Below are positions 46,001 through 57,667 of a DNA stretch of 64,000 nucleotides, piece by piece (the stretch's first letter is position 1; every line of letters begins with the position of its first letter). The DNA comes from Opisthorchis felineus (taxonomy: Eukaryota > Platyhelminthes > Trematoda > Opisthorchiida > Opisthorchiidae), in assembly GCA_004794785.1 (NCBI GenBank), contig SJOL01006626.1, positions 605,991 to 669,990 on the forward strand, read 5' to 3'. The notes beneath the pieces are model-generated. The model was not told the origin of the DNA, searched no databases, and saw only the letters and a list, made by a program, of their open reading frames with translations. Position numbers and translations under genes: made by a program.

Positions 46001-46625
46001 AGTGAGGCTTTTTTTTAAGTTGACTGTTTCCAAAACCCCATTTCGCATATGATTTGCATGATTACCTCCCGCCCTCTATAGACTGATGTGTTGTTCTTTT
46101 CAGTACACGATGGGTCGACTTTTTCGCGTCATACCTATAACCTGCCCTTGTCCGTGCGAAATCCTATACGCTTCATCTATCCCCGAACTACCGACGTTGT
46201 TTTTCCTATAGATGAAAACCAATTTTCTGCTAAGGTCATTTGGTTGACCTTGATATGACGCACACCCCTCTTTCGTCGCCTGTGGATATCCTGGAAAATT
46301 TTAACTGCACCTCTCGTCTTACCTCATTCTTTCTGTCCGACATCGTTTCGCCCAACAGACCACGTGCCGTGAGGATAATCCTCGTCATTCAATGGGCTCA
46401 GAGGTATAATTTGTGGATGGGTGAGCGCCTGGGCGATGATCAACCACGGCACTTGTTCGAACCGATCCCACCTTACATGCTAGTACCGAAAGAAATCATG
46501 CAACTATTTCCCACGCATGGTATTATCATTCTTCAGACTAAACTCGATACTCTGTTCTCGTCCAAATACTTTGGTGGTCTTCCGGATTCGGGATACAGCG
46601 GTTAACAGACATAAAGAGGGCAACA
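43046..46625. other. intronic, no further gene seen
   Basis: Inside the 10.2 kb intron. A degenerate minus-strand family S SINE is visible at about 43487-43560 (CACCATTTCGGTGCATAG). A short (ATC)n tract lies at 43801-43826. The minus frame at 44019-44342 (107 codons) and + frame at 46240-46605 are unassigned. Confidence 0.4.
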
Positions 46626-47027
46626 ATTGGCGAAATACACTCATCTGCAAGCAAATTTGGTTTTGCAAAAGACTCACTTGAAACCCAGCTGAATCTCTCG
46701 TTTATGATGTCTCCAGGCAACTGAATGTGTTGCACCAGGCCGCCTCATTTTTCAGTTGCTACGATATTCGAGATATCGCGATACTTGTATATTCGGAATG
46801 CACTGCTCATAAGGTTGCTGAAAATTCTTCGACAGCCCACGACCGGTTTCGTCCTTCTTGGGGCTCATCAGGTAGACGCAATCCCCGAGTTTCCGTCAAC
46901 CTTATGTTCTACTTGAAACCGAATTGCACGAAATTGGCGAAGTACACTCATCTGCAAACAAATTTGGTTTTGCGAGAGACTCACCTGGAACCCAGCTGAA
47001 TCTCTCGTTTGTGATGTTTCCAAACAA
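46626..47027 (+). repeat. family H repeat, best copy (1.3 tandem units)
   Basis: Two direct repeats of about 95 bp (46626-46720 and 46933-47027; ATTGGCGAA, ACACTCATCTGCAA, AACCCAGCTGAATCTCTCG) lie one period of 307 bp apart, so one complete unit plus a third of the next is present. The unit carries the ribozyme at 46830-46878. This is the layout expected for a fragment of a head-to-tail multimer or for insertion of more than one unit length of a concatemer RNA. Confidence 0.85.
46830..46878 (-). ncRNA. hammerhead ribozyme, intact core
   Basis: Minus strand: GUCUAC, CUGAUGA, GCCC, loop CAAGAA, GGAC, GAAA, ACCGGU, triplet GUC, GUGGGC. All invariant residues are present. Stem II has one C-A mismatch (GGAC for GGGC). 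Stem III is again the loop-free palindrome, predicting a dimeric fold. It is antisense to the host intron. Confidence 0.82.
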
Positions 47028-47750
47028 TGTTTTGGTTTGTTCGAAAGCTTGTCAACACCGTTGTCACCATTGTCGAACTTTTATTAGACGCCGCCTCCGG
47101 TTTGCCCTTCGCTGTCGGAAATTGTAACCAATGGAAGTTCAAGTCAAACTACTCACCCGCAGCTCTTCATCAGTTTGAAGACATGAGTATGGCGAAAATG
47201 ACCACTCAGTGGCAGCCTTTTCATAATCACGAAGAATAACATGAAAAAGGAAGGGACGCGTCGTTACCATCACGTACATACATCCGGAGTTGTACCCGGT
47301 GCTCGGAAAAGATGAAAACATGCCATGGCATAAGGTGTGGTGTCGCTGTTCATACTACTATTATGTGATGTGTTTGATAGGTACTCAGTTATACTGACAG
47401 GATGTCTTGTGCATGGATATAGTCGCAGTTTTACCTTGTCTTTTTTTGAGAATGGAAAAAGGAAGTAGAACGCCTCATAACAAGGCTCGGAAATGAGCCT
47501 TATTTGTAGCTGATGCGGAATTACATCGGTACCAAACTGGTAAGCAACGGGATATCTTCTGCGAAAACCCGCAGTTTGATTCAAATTTGGTTGCTCCTCT
47601 GAAAACTTAAGGGCTTTCACCAATCTTGTTCTCAAAGGCAATCTCTTTAGTGGGCCACACTACTTACGAGTAGCGTGTTTTGGATCACAGATTTGGGCTG
47701 AACATGCTACTTGCTTCCGCAGTTTGATTTATTTCATTGCTAGCATAAAG

Positions 47751-47930
47751 TCGTTCAGTTGTAACACCCTTTCGGTGCTTAACTGCCATGCCACCAGAAG
47801 GAGGCACGAGGGCTGGGATACTGCCAGGCTGCCCAAGTCTAGACAGGGGAAGTCGAGATGCAGAGGTCGGGTTCAAACCACGGACCTTCCGGTCAGTGAA
47901 TTTGCGCTCCAACCACTGAACCATCTCGCA
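47751..47930 (-). mobile_element. family S SINE, near full length
   Basis: Minus strand: GATGGTTCAGTGG, GTGGTTTGAACCC (one change in the B box), CTTCCCCTGTCTAGACTTGG, TGGCATGGCAGTTAAGCACC and GAAAGGGTGTTACAACTGAA. Confidence 0.87.
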
Positions 47931-48069
47931 CAAACTGACACGCATCGACCCGTGACGTGGTGCTTTTGCGCACGTGACTCCCGCCAGGGTGAAATTGTAC
48001 TATGTTTTAATTTATCATCACATTCGACGCAAGTCACCCATCCCAATACAACTGGTTCTGATGGAACTT

Positions 48070-48300
48070 GTTAGCTGAGAGATGTTTCTGTTGGAGGAAT
48101 CGTCACTAGAGGATCCAGTCATGTGATGTTAGTCGAGTGATCGAGGCATAATCGACGCTTTGTATTGTTCAAGTGAAAATCAATCACAGTGATTGATGAG
48201 CAGCTCATGGTCGAATGGTACGGAGTTCAGCTACGAATCAGAAGGGTTCGAATCTACCCAATGATTCTGAAGATGTGCACTATTGATGATTTCGACGGTC
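48070..48300 (+). repeat. family B repeat, degenerate
   Basis: Weak alignment by order: CAGTCATGTGATG, AGTGAAAATCAATCACAGTG, TGGTCGAATGGTACGG (A box position), AGGGTTCGAATCT (B box position), ATTCTGAAGATGTGCAC. Confidence 0.4.
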
Positions 48301-49822
48301 CAACCTTGGTCGACTTCAATCGCGGACTGCCGTCCATATTAGAAGCTGCAAAACATATCAGTTTTCTTGCGCTATTTTTTTCGACAGTTTGACCCTAATT
48401 CGTCCCACTCCATTCATCAGGTGCAATGTTCATCCCCACTAGGTCCTTGGCAAAAGTACACAGTTGTACACAGTTGTAGGCAAGTGTGAAAGCAGGCTGA
48501 CATTCCCCCCCCCATTAATTTCAAGTGTTACATTACGGATAATCTTCCTAGTGCACACAAACATCACATCAGTTTTAGTTTTCTATTCATTCAAATTGTT
48601 CTGCTCACTTGACCGTAACATGCATTTTTTCTTACTGAAAACCGGATGATACTTTTGCATGCACTTTGTCTTGTCTTTCCATGTGCTGTGGGTAGACCAC
48701 AACGCTGCTGGTTTTTTTTCGTTTTTGACATGAATTTCACCGATAGATGATTAGGTTGAATAGTCGGACTTACGCGATGCCAGTTTTAAACCAAGGGAGA
48801 TTCTTTCCATGAAAGTAACGAGGGGGCTGGACTAGAGCGGCAGTGTCATAAATGCCCCCCCCCCCCCCAAATAAAAATAACTCCGAAACTAAACTGAGCC
48901 CTCGGATGTCATTCCTCATTACATACGCACCACTTCTAAAGACAGCGTGATATCCAATGCCAACAAGCTTGCTGCAAGTGGCCAAAAGATTTTCCTGGAT
49001 TATCACGTCACCGTCATGTGTTCACACAACACGGCTGTTTCGGTTACCAAAGTAATCAACCGCGTTACATGCAGAGCTCAACAAGCGAGGTTTGTGTATC
49101 GAGGTTTGTATATCGTAATTTTCCCTTGATAATAACAACAAAGACGAACTTTCGGTATACATTGTTTAAAACACGGATTTGGCTTTGTTTATATGAAATG
49201 CTAACATGGAAACCTTATACAGCCGTCTCGGTTCCGTGTGATGGAATCCCACCAAATGTTTAATTCGAGTTTTCTTCGCCATAAGCAGTATGACTTTTTA
49301 ACTCTAGATACACAGAAAAGGCATTTTTTGCAAGTCACTTGCAGCTCCCCCTCGCAAGAACGGAACACTTCCAGATGTGACGGCTTTTGATAATTTTCTG
49401 ACACTGGCCTCTCCGAAGAGGATGGTAAATCTTTTAATGTGCAGAAGTTGATGTTTCTTGGTGGACAGTATTTGTTTGACTGCAGAGGAAAGTGTATCAG
49501 GGAAGTGTACCAAAAGGGCTCTAAGTGTCCATCGCGCGTTTTCGTACACACACGTGGGAACAAAACGACAAACAAAGGAAAACGCGGGTTAGGCGTTTGC
49601 ATATTCCGTACGGGGATTTCGGACTTGCAAGATCTGCGACAATAACTCGGTTTGTTGTGTGGAAATCAGATTGTTCCGAAGTCGAACCTAATGTCCGCTG
49701 GGTACCTCTAAGGTCTCTTATTTCTATGTAGGTGAGTCGACTAGAAACCCTTACCAAATTAGATACACACCTCCGACGTAGATTGGAAGTATTCTTCGGG
49801 TAGTCAAATGTCTCAAAAGCAC
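48301..49822. other. intronic, no confident gene
   Basis: A minus-strand frame at 49201-49602 (133 codons) and overlapping frames on both strands at 49439-49844 are longer than usual but have no domain or splice support. A C run lies at 48855-48868. Confidence 0.35.
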
Positions 49823-50195
49823 CACTGGTGTCGGATGTCGCCAACGGATTCGTAACGACGTAATTAGAAAACGGGTGCTTGTTCGTGCAGTGGATACTTC
49901 AGTCGCGAAAAACATCCAGCACAATCATCTGCATTGGCTCAGCCATGGGCTATGCATGCCTTTGTTGTTATTCGTGCCTTCTTCAGAATGGATCAAACTG
50001 CGTGGTGGACAACGTAGGACTTGGCAGAAGAGTTTGAAGAGGATCACGAGGGGTTTGGATGCTTCTGGTGCGGTCTACGTCTTAGGATGTGGTCTCGGTG
50101 ACCCCCTGTGCTTGGCTGGAGACATTGCAAGAAGCGGTGGCTAATCGATGTTTTAACGCTCGTGCTGTCAGTTCCTTTCCAGATTGCCTGATTGA
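49823..50195 (+). pseudogene. RTE-like LINE, C-terminal fragment
   Basis: The translation GCRQRIRNDVIRKRVLVRAV, then QHNHLHWLSHGLCMP, RGGQRRTWQKSLKRIT and RSCCQFLSRLPD follows the conserved tail of RTE-type elements (RIRN..VR..V, LRWLGHVLRMP, RGGQ..TW..S, QW). The central LRWLGHVLRM is damaged and at least one frameshift separates the last block. Sense to the main gene, in its intron 2. Confidence 0.8.
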
Positions 50196-50477
50196 GTGCT
50201 TGGAGGTGTAGGCACCTCAGAATGCTTGCAGATACGCCAGCACTGGACCCTCTCCCTCAACCAATCTTTTCTGATCTTTTCACTTTGAGACTTGGAGTAT
50301 AATCAAATGAACTTTTTGACTGTACGGCAGTGAAGCATCAGTGTCAACACTGATGTTGCTGTCTCTGACGATGGTGGATAGTCATCCTCTATCTCAGGAG
50401 TCATCCAATGGGGTCGATTAAGAGCGATACCCTCTAGAACAGATGAACAACTGAGTTTTTTATGGTGTAGATTTTTC

Positions 50478-50668
50478 CCTGCAGGTGAAACCAGTCTATG
50501 CTGACAAGTTGAGAAGCACTGTACAGTTGTTTCATCCTTATTGGGAATCATCAGAAGTGCACATCTCGCGAAACTCCAGAGGGTCTCGAAACCAACGAGC
50601 TTCAGGCCACAAATTTGAACTCAACCGTTCGGCCACGAGTGGCTGATCAGCAGTGCGATGAACTCGTA
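50478..50668 (-). repeat. family B repeat, 3' part
   Basis: CCCTGCAGGTGAAACCAGTC, TATGCTGACAAGTTGAGAAG, CACTGTACAGTTGTTTCATC, then reversed B and A boxes (GGTCTCGAAACC; TCAACCGTTCGGCCACGAG). Confidence 0.7.
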
Positions 50669-50765
50669 CTTAGGATAGCACTGCAGGACAGTCGCATCCT
50701 TGGGGAACTCACTGCATACCCTGCCCAGCTTGGGCTGATGTATGATCAGAATTTTTGCGTGCCAA

Positions 50766-50950
50766 GATCGCTCAGCTGTAGCACCCTTTCGGTGCCTAAC
50801 TGCCGTGCCACCAGAAGGAAGCACGAGGGCTGGGATACTGTCAGGTTGCCCAAGTCTAGACGGGGGAAGTCAAGAGGCAGAAGTCGGGTTCGAACCACGG
50901 ACCTTCCGGTCAGTAAATTCGCGCTCTAACAACTGAGCCACTAACGCCCC
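50766..50950 (-). mobile_element. family S SINE, near full length
   Basis: Minus strand: GTTAGTGGCTCAGTTG, GTGGTTCGAACCC, CTTCCCCCGTCTAGACTTGG, GTGGCACGGCAGTTAGGCAC, GAAAGGGTGCTACAGCTGAG. Less than 100 bp from the preceding family B copy. Confidence 0.87.
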
Positions 50951-52316
50951 TTTACCTGGTCACTTGATGCTGTTTGGAAAAACGGCCTCATTTCGTCAGG
51001 ACAAGCAACGATTAGTCAGTTCCTCTGACGAAATGACAACTAGACGAAAATGGCCATATGATTATTAGAAAAAGGCGCTCACTTCCTCTAGATGTATAGC
51101 TCGATAGCCCATTAGCTGCTGCATTAGATTGAGCAGGCTCTCCGTCGTCTTCGTTTTCGAGTTAATGGTGAGTTTCGTTACAAAGGGGAATCGCAGAATT
51201 TTCTTGTCTTTCATTCTACATAAAACGATGTGAGTTCGGGTCTCTTCTTCGACACTATGCTGAAAACAAGTCACATCATCCTCAATGGGTCATAGGAAAC
51301 ACTAGACCGAACTAAATAGCGGCAAGGGTCCACGACTGGAACGGAATCCAAGTCACTGTAGTGCGATGCGGGGTTGTCTATTTTGATTCACACAAATGAC
51401 ACCCTCAATGTGCCATACTATTGCAAAAATGTTGCTATCTATAACTGTTGCACACCTGGCAAATGAGTGAATCTTGATTTTGTGCCTATCTGGTTTATTT
51501 GTGGTTCGGCTGTGCGGTGAGTTGTTGGTCTCCTCAGGGGTCCAACTATGGTGGTTGAACTTGTATGTGGACTCTGAACTGTCCCATCGTTGAACCGTGA
51601 GAAGCCGAGTCACCAGTCTTGCGATGCTTCATACTTTAAAGAGGGAGATGGCGGTTGTTCAGTGAAGTAAACAGCTTAACTGTCGAGCTGAACTGTCTCC
51701 ATCAGCGGAGAGGCCTAGAGGCCTTTCTCCTCTTTTACTCCCCAATTTTGTGACTTGTTTTGTTGAAAATGTGTCAGAATATTAGCAGTTTGGATGAGTT
51801 TATTGGTTGTTGATCAGGTGGCTGTCGAACCATCTGTCGTCGAGCTTGATAACTGACATCCAAGCGTTTCGTCACCGTTGGAGGAAACTTCCTCAGTGCG
51901 CACCTTCGGAGAGGCATTTCACCCCTTCTTTCTTGTTTTCATATGGCCTTCTAAAGTTTTCGAATGACAGGAGTTGTGACGGCAGTTTTCTGTAAAATTA
52001 GAGAAAATATCTGAGGTGTGGAGACGCGCTAAGCGGTAAATGCAATTGGGCATTTTCATCGCAGTGTTCCCCGTTGACAAGTAAATCGGCCACTTCGGGG
52101 TTTGTTTTCTCGCTGCACTTGAAAACGTTCCCTTTCACTGAAACCAACTCGTGCTGGAAAGACCGCACAGTACGGCAAGAAGTGACAACTTTCCACAAGA
52201 CGTGTATGAGCTGTGGATTGTTCAACGCAGAAAGAAAGGTTGTTGGATTACGTTTTGTACTTAGATCATCTTACTCAGGGACTCGTGTTGCTCTATGTGC
52301 TGTTGCAGCTGATGAC

Positions 52317-52425
52317 GAAGATGGCATTGATGATGGTGGCGATGGCACTGTTGACTGTGACGGTGTTGATGATGGTGGCGACACAGTGTGATGATTTTGA
52401 TGGTCGTGGTGTTGTTTTGATGATG
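52317..52425 (+). repeat. imperfect GAT/GGC triplet tract
   Basis: GATGATGGTGGCGATGGC-type repeats. They create an apparent Met/Val-rich frame at 52213-52683 that I do not accept as a gene. Confidence 0.75.
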
Positions 52426-52752
52426 CGTGCACCCATTCAGTGTATTTTCTCTTTTTCCATCTCTCCCTGCGGTTACTCACATCCAAAATTGGTTGTATTA
52501 GGGCTGCAGTTACTTGTGCCGGTTTCAGAGGCAACGGGAAACACCAGGGTTACGCATGGGGTAATGGATACGGATCTCTTTAGTTTTCGATTAGTCTTGC
52601 ATCTTCACAAAGATGTTCTGCTTGCGAATTTTCAGATTACTATCGCCCTTGATTATCTTTACAGCGTACAATTATTTATCTAAGAAACGAGGTTTTAGTC
52701 TCAGTTGTTTTCTAATCCAGATGTCTTGTGTTACGACCTTGTATATCTTCAG

Positions 52753-53240
52753 CTGGAAGTCTCAGTGTTGGTAGCGGTGGCGGAGATCGTCGAAGTTTGA
52801 CTGGAGCCGTATCACCAAGCCCTCGTCCGTTCCTGTTAGAGCATATATCCAAATCAGATGAAACCCTGTTCTCGGTGGCGGACACCGCGGGCCGATTAGC
52901 TACAACTCTCATTGTGACTAATACTTCCGGTGGGGGAGCAAGCCGACCCAGCTCAAGTGTGGAACGACTTCAGCAAAACTCGGCTCATCGTCATAATCAA
53001 CAACAATCATTGAAACCCCACCAGCAGGGACACCCTCACCCATCAGTAAAACCCACCGGGACACACCACCATCACCACCATCATCATCACCACTGGCACA
53101 GACATGGGAACCACGGACACCATCGATCTCGGGGACATTTCGGTACCCATGTACACCATGTCGGTCGTGCTGCACATACAATGACCAGAGTGACGGAAAG
53201 TCGGCGCTACCTGATGTTCACACGATCGCTACCGTTCTGG
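52753..53240 (+). CDS. main gene, exon 3 (His-rich)
   Basis: Acceptor TTGTATATCTTCAG and donor GTAAGTTC. Two lead bases plus the base left by exon 2 give Ala, then 162 codons ending in phase 0. Segments in order: Gly-Ser-rich GSLSVGSGGGDRRSLTG; SPSPRPFLLEHISKSDETLF and VADTAGRLATTLIV, the most domain-like part; a Gln/Ser-rich linker; ten consecutive His at 53064-53093 within a longer His-rich tract (HRHGNHGHHRSRGHF); then basic ESRRYLMFTRSLPFW. An alternative acceptor, CTAATCCAG at 52720, would be out of phase. The next exon is not clear. Confidence 0.7.
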
Positions 53241-53451
53241 GTAAGTTCTACTCGTTTTAGGCTCTACTCTGCTCGTGTACATTCTCGATAAGGCGAACGC
53301 AACTACTTATATTATGATCAGTAGGGCGTCACACACAATCAGTTCGTTTCTTAAATGCTAATCCGTAGTCAACACGATAACGGAAAACATTCCTTCTGTG
53401 AGTTCCAACAGCCCCGTAATTGTACAGTGCACTGTTTGGTGACAACCAGGG

Positions 53452-53525
53452 GGAGCTGCGATGCAAATTGAAGGAAGCACGAAGGGCGGGATACCTCTAA
53501 GTTGCACAAGTTTACGTACTCAAGG
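53452..53525 (-). mobile_element. family S SINE, degenerate fragment
   Basis: The body only: GAAGGAAGCACGAAGGGCGG, GATACCTCTAAGTTGCACAA. Recognised by its minus-strand translation, which parallels that of the other SINE copies. Confidence 0.5.
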
Positions 53526-53786
53526 TCTCCATTATATCTGTTGAGGTCGTACACTTTTGAAGTCTCTAATATCCTAGAGAGATCCCCTCTCATAGAAATT
53601 ACTTCCTGATAATGACATTTATGGTAAAACTTGACTAATTCGGCAGAAATTGCAATCTCTCAAGCCTTAGAGCGACCAATGTATAATGCATTTTTGAACG
53701 CACTTCCTCTACCCACCAACAGTGTAGGGTTTACTGGGTTTACTGATTTGTTTCCCTCTGGTCACGCTCATCATCCATATCTTTGA

Positions 53787-55229
53787 TTGATGGTTAGACT
53801 AAAACCAACGGATGGCAAGCAAACTAATAAATCACGATTATTCTGGATCAGCCTGTATTCATCGCATACTGTTTTTGACCCGTGGCCTGCAAACCAAGGA
53901 CATCCACAGGCAGCGTCGCGATTGCACGAGGGCAACTTATACCAGAAGAGTATGCCGATCACAGTGGTTTTTGTACGCAGAGTTGGCGCATGTGTGTTCG
54001 TCAAAGCACCCAACCCATCCGGACCATATACTGGGCATGTCCAAGGCGTCATCTATCGTATATTTTCGGGGGGCAGTTTTACTGGGTGATCAAACCTTTT
54101 CATGATCCTAGGGTCCACGCTTCACTCAACTTGATTCTGTTCAGGCGGCACCAATCGACACCAACAGGCGTCACTAAGACCACCACAAAGCGTGTTTGCT
54201 GGTTTGTGAATGCGGTAGGTTCTGCAGTTTTCCTCTGTTTACAATTCAACTATGTTATGTGGAGGGCACAGAACGTCTCCAACACCGAAACACAGAAAGT
54301 GGCGCTTGTCTGAATGAGCTATGATCAGAAATCAGCAGTGAACCATCTCGAAACAGGTAAAGCACGAGTCTAAGAGGTGGAATACAAGGCCAATGAAGTG
54401 GGAGAAAGACTTCGTCGTCATGTTGATGCGCTTATTTACGGTGATTTGGACGAAAAAGTTTACCAACAGTTTTTGAGTGTCCACATTAAAACTATATGGG
54501 TGTCAAGTCCAACGATTCAGAAGGAGAGGCAAAGTCTTGCGTGGATGCACAAAACATACGTGACAAACAATGGTTTATTTCTCCAGTTTCAGGTACTTTC
54601 TCGCTGCCTGGCTGGTGCGTAGATTCCGACAATTTTGACCAAAAACCGGCTCTTCCGTATTGAGCAGCAGAATGCCGATGGTACCCCTGAAATGATGTGT
54701 TCAAATGCAATGGAACCAGGTTGTTTTTCCGTGTTGTCCTGACGCAGAGTTTTGTGACGCAATGAAATAAGTGTAGCGGGATTACATATTCATGAGGAAG
54801 ATGAACCGTTTTGCCTGCAGAAGGCAAGAAGTTCGTGCTGTTCGTATCTGGTGAATGTATGAATCTCAAGTGTTTTGGAAAACACAGTTGTGCCAACTTG
54901 GCAACCGGAAAACATTGATGACCGCAGATGCTCTCACTAGCTGGCTAAAACGATCGCATGACAAAGTGGCGTTGGAAGTATTCTACGTTTTCTGGACAAA
55001 TGTACTGCTCATTTCAGTGTTTCGCTTTGCTAATTACATTTCGTTTGGTGCTATTGGATGTGAGCATCGTTCAGGTCAGATTGCAGATGGCATCGCTTAT
55101 CATCGCTTAGGCTTGGATGTTCCATGTATCAAGTATCCCGATGAGGGTATGGAGGTTACCATCAGCGGGAGAAAAAAGACATTCTCAACACAACCACTGC
55201 TGTTAGGGTCGGTTTTCAGTTCTTTTTAG
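53787..55229 (+). other. open but unassigned stretch after the main gene
   Basis: Several overlapping open frames. At 53787-54313 all three + frames and a minus frame are open, so no choice is possible. At 54377-54592 a 72-codon segment (YKANEVGERLRRHVDALIYG) ends at a good donor (CAG|GTACTT) in phase 0, the phase left by exon 3, but its acceptor (TCTAAGAG) is poor. At 54855-55229 a 125-codon frame continues. These could be further exons of the main gene or transposon remains. Confidence 0.25.
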
Positions 55230-57059
55230 TTCTCACCGACATGAGATAAGGTCGCGCAATCTGATAGCAATCTCTCTGGTCTCAGAGATGGGGTAAGGTT
55301 CCACTGGGTTCCGAAGACAACCCAAGGTTGGTAATGTAAAGCCTGCCTCTCAAGTGCTAACCGGCCGCACTGCTTGTCAATTTATTCTGGTCAGTCTGGA
55401 CCAGCTTCTTAGTACTTCAGTTTTCTCATTCGACCGGAAGGTAGTTGAAAGTTCTGCTATGTGTAATAGCTCGTGCGACAGATTGGATTAGTTGTTGTCG
55501 GGTCTTCGCATGCATCTTGGCGGACTTCACTGCTACCTCGAGGCTGGTCAATTACTCCAGATCTGTGGTGTCTTTGAAGTTAAATGTCAATCTTTTTATG
55601 AAGATATTTTGTTGTTTCTGATCAGCCTTCAAAATTTGTTTTAAAAATGAAAACCACTTAGGAACACGCCCAACACCGATCTAGCCTGCTATCAGAGAAA
55701 GAGATGTACTTCCGTGGATTTTGAAAATATTCGGTCAGCCTTGTGACCTACTCAAGCAGAGAGGTGTAGCAAGCAGGAGAAAGAAGCGCTGTGAGACGGG
55801 AGCAGGGGTGAACAACAATCCAGCATCATTTCCGGAACAACTGCAACTGTCGCACCTCCATCTCCCAGTTGTACCACAGCTTTTCATCAAAGAGCATTTT
55901 CAGTCGTCTTAGTGGGAGCAGAAATAACCGAACTGAGAAGTCTATCGCAATCCATAAACCACACTGGTAGAAAGCAAGACGAAGTTTTCGGCTGATGTAC
56001 ACGAGTTGGGCAATCCGGATTCAAGATGGACTGGCTGCGTAATCCCTACTCTTGGGCATCACATAAAGCACATTAAGGGAACACTGAATCCCCTCGTTAT
56101 CGTCCACAGTTCAGTGGAACATGTTCAACTTACAAAGGTGGTTTTCGTAGCAAGAGTAGCTTGAACCCATCACAAATTTGGGTCCACATCATTTCACTTC
56201 CTTCTAGAAGTTATCTTCTCGTTTTCAAACTGATTTTGTGTGAACAAGAGAGTCAACGGAATCCAGCTTAATCTATCCCTCTTCGATTGAATTTGCTGCA
56301 CAGAGGCAACTTTCGATAGGCTTTTTGCGAGCCACTTTGGAAAGATTACTCTTCATTTCCGTCCATCTGAGAACAGAATGCTCAAGTTGTTCAGAACGCT
56401 GTTTATGGTGGGTTGGTTTGTCGAATTCAGCGCCTTTACATCTCGTCCTACAAAGCTGCCACTACTTAGTGTGCATTGTAAGGTTTATCGAACGCTCGAA
56501 TGTGGCCTGAACCTGGGACAGTTCCAACCATTATTCCGGCATTGGGCGTGCGTGTCCTTGGGATGTCCTTGAAACTGTCCCGTCTGTTACGCACACGTTG
56601 GACGAAAACAAACTGCTTCATTGTGCCCCGGTTGATATTGATAACCGTCTAAATCTAATATGGATTGAACTGGTACAAACAAGAATGATGCTGGATAAAG
56701 TTTATCATTACTGTGAGATCAGTTTACCGTGAGCTTTTAGCCATGCAACCGATGTCCGCCTGTTGTGCTTGTATCAATACTGTTCGTTTTCAGTTGTTCC
56801 CTAGTCCTGTTTAAGTACCCCGAAAAACATTCAACTTCTCACATCGTAGTTTGGAATGCAGTCGTTTGTTTCTGCACTGTTGTGAGTGGTCTTAATCCTG
56901 CATTTGTTGCTAGAAAGCTAGGGCAAAGGTCCGTTCCACCAACTGATGACTTCTTGGCTTTCAGTGTAAAGTACTCGGTGTTCAAAACTTTACTCCTCAA
57001 GAGTAAAGTTTATAACATCATACGGATCGGAGGTCATTTTAAAAGCGACTGACCAGACG
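55230..57059. other. no confident gene; H fragment at 56225-56310
   Basis: A degenerate family H fragment is visible (AGAGTCAACGGAATCCAGC, then GCTGCACAGAGGCAAC). An open segment 56304-56477 begins inside that fragment and ends at GTAAGG; I do not accept it as an exon. Confidence 0.4.
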
Positions 57060-57476
57060 TTTATACACTTGAGGCACTTATGGGTGCGGTCGAACACTCT
57101 GATTGATCCCATACTAATTAGCTATGGATGGAGATCTTGTGTTCAAAACCGTCGCTCCTTTTGGAACACTTGTATGAAGCTGATAAAACTATTGCAGAGC
57201 AGTTGGAGGACAAATGAAGCACCAGAGAGGTGGCACATATCATCTATCGTCCCTGTCTTTAGAAAACGGAATGTGAGAACCGCCGAGACCGCAGTTTAGC
57301 CACCATCTAAGTTGTTCACGTATACCATCCTACGCAATCTTACTAGTGTTGGTGAGCGGTAGAGTTGTGAAAACCAAGCGGGTTTCCTTCGGGTTCGCTG
57401 ACCACATCCTTAGCTAACGAAAACTTCTCGAACGCTGCTAGGCATATAGAACGCCAGCAGTTTTTGTCTTAGGTTT
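57060..57476 (+). pseudogene. RTE-like LINE, reverse transcriptase part 1
   Basis: Remnants in several frames: NEAPERWHISSIVPVFRKR matches the W...IVPVFKKG fingers block, then YTILRNLTSVGER, NQAGF, and TPAVFVLGLKAA in place of the P.V.FLDLKAAFD block that holds the first catalytic Asp. Asp is replaced by Gly here. The block is cut at its KAA codons by the SINE at 57486. Confidence 0.75.
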
Positions 57477-57485
57477 GAAAGCAGC

Positions 57486-57667
57486 TGGGAGCGAGATGGG
57501 TTAGTGGTTAGATCACAAATTTATTAACCGGAAGGTCCGTGGTTCGAAACCGACCTCTGCCTCTCGACTTCTCCTGTCTAGGCTTGGATAACCTGGCAGT
57601 ATTTCAGCTTTCGTGCTTCCTTCGGGTGAAATGGCAGCTAGGTACCGAAAGGGTGTTACAGCTGAAC
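57486..57667 (+). mobile_element. family S SINE with 9-bp target duplication, nested in LINE
   Basis: Flanked by a perfect GAAAGCAGC (57477-57485 and 57668-57676). A box region GAGATGGGTTAGTGG, B box GTGGTTCGAAACC, body CCTGTCTAGGCTTGG, 3' GAAAGGGTGTTACAGCTGAA. It split the RT frame of the LINE, so this insertion is younger than the LINE. Confidence 0.92.

Noticed and set aside
46725..46999. Two overlapping open frames of 63 and 90 codons
   Set aside because: They are translations of the family H repeat, and similar frames appear at 1757.
52213..52683. 156-codon + frame
   Set aside because: Met/Val-rich because of an imperfect GAT/GGC tract; no splice or domain support.
56304..56477. 58-codon segment with acceptor and GTAAGG donor
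   Set aside because: The acceptor lies in a degenerate family H fragment and the peptide has no coding character.
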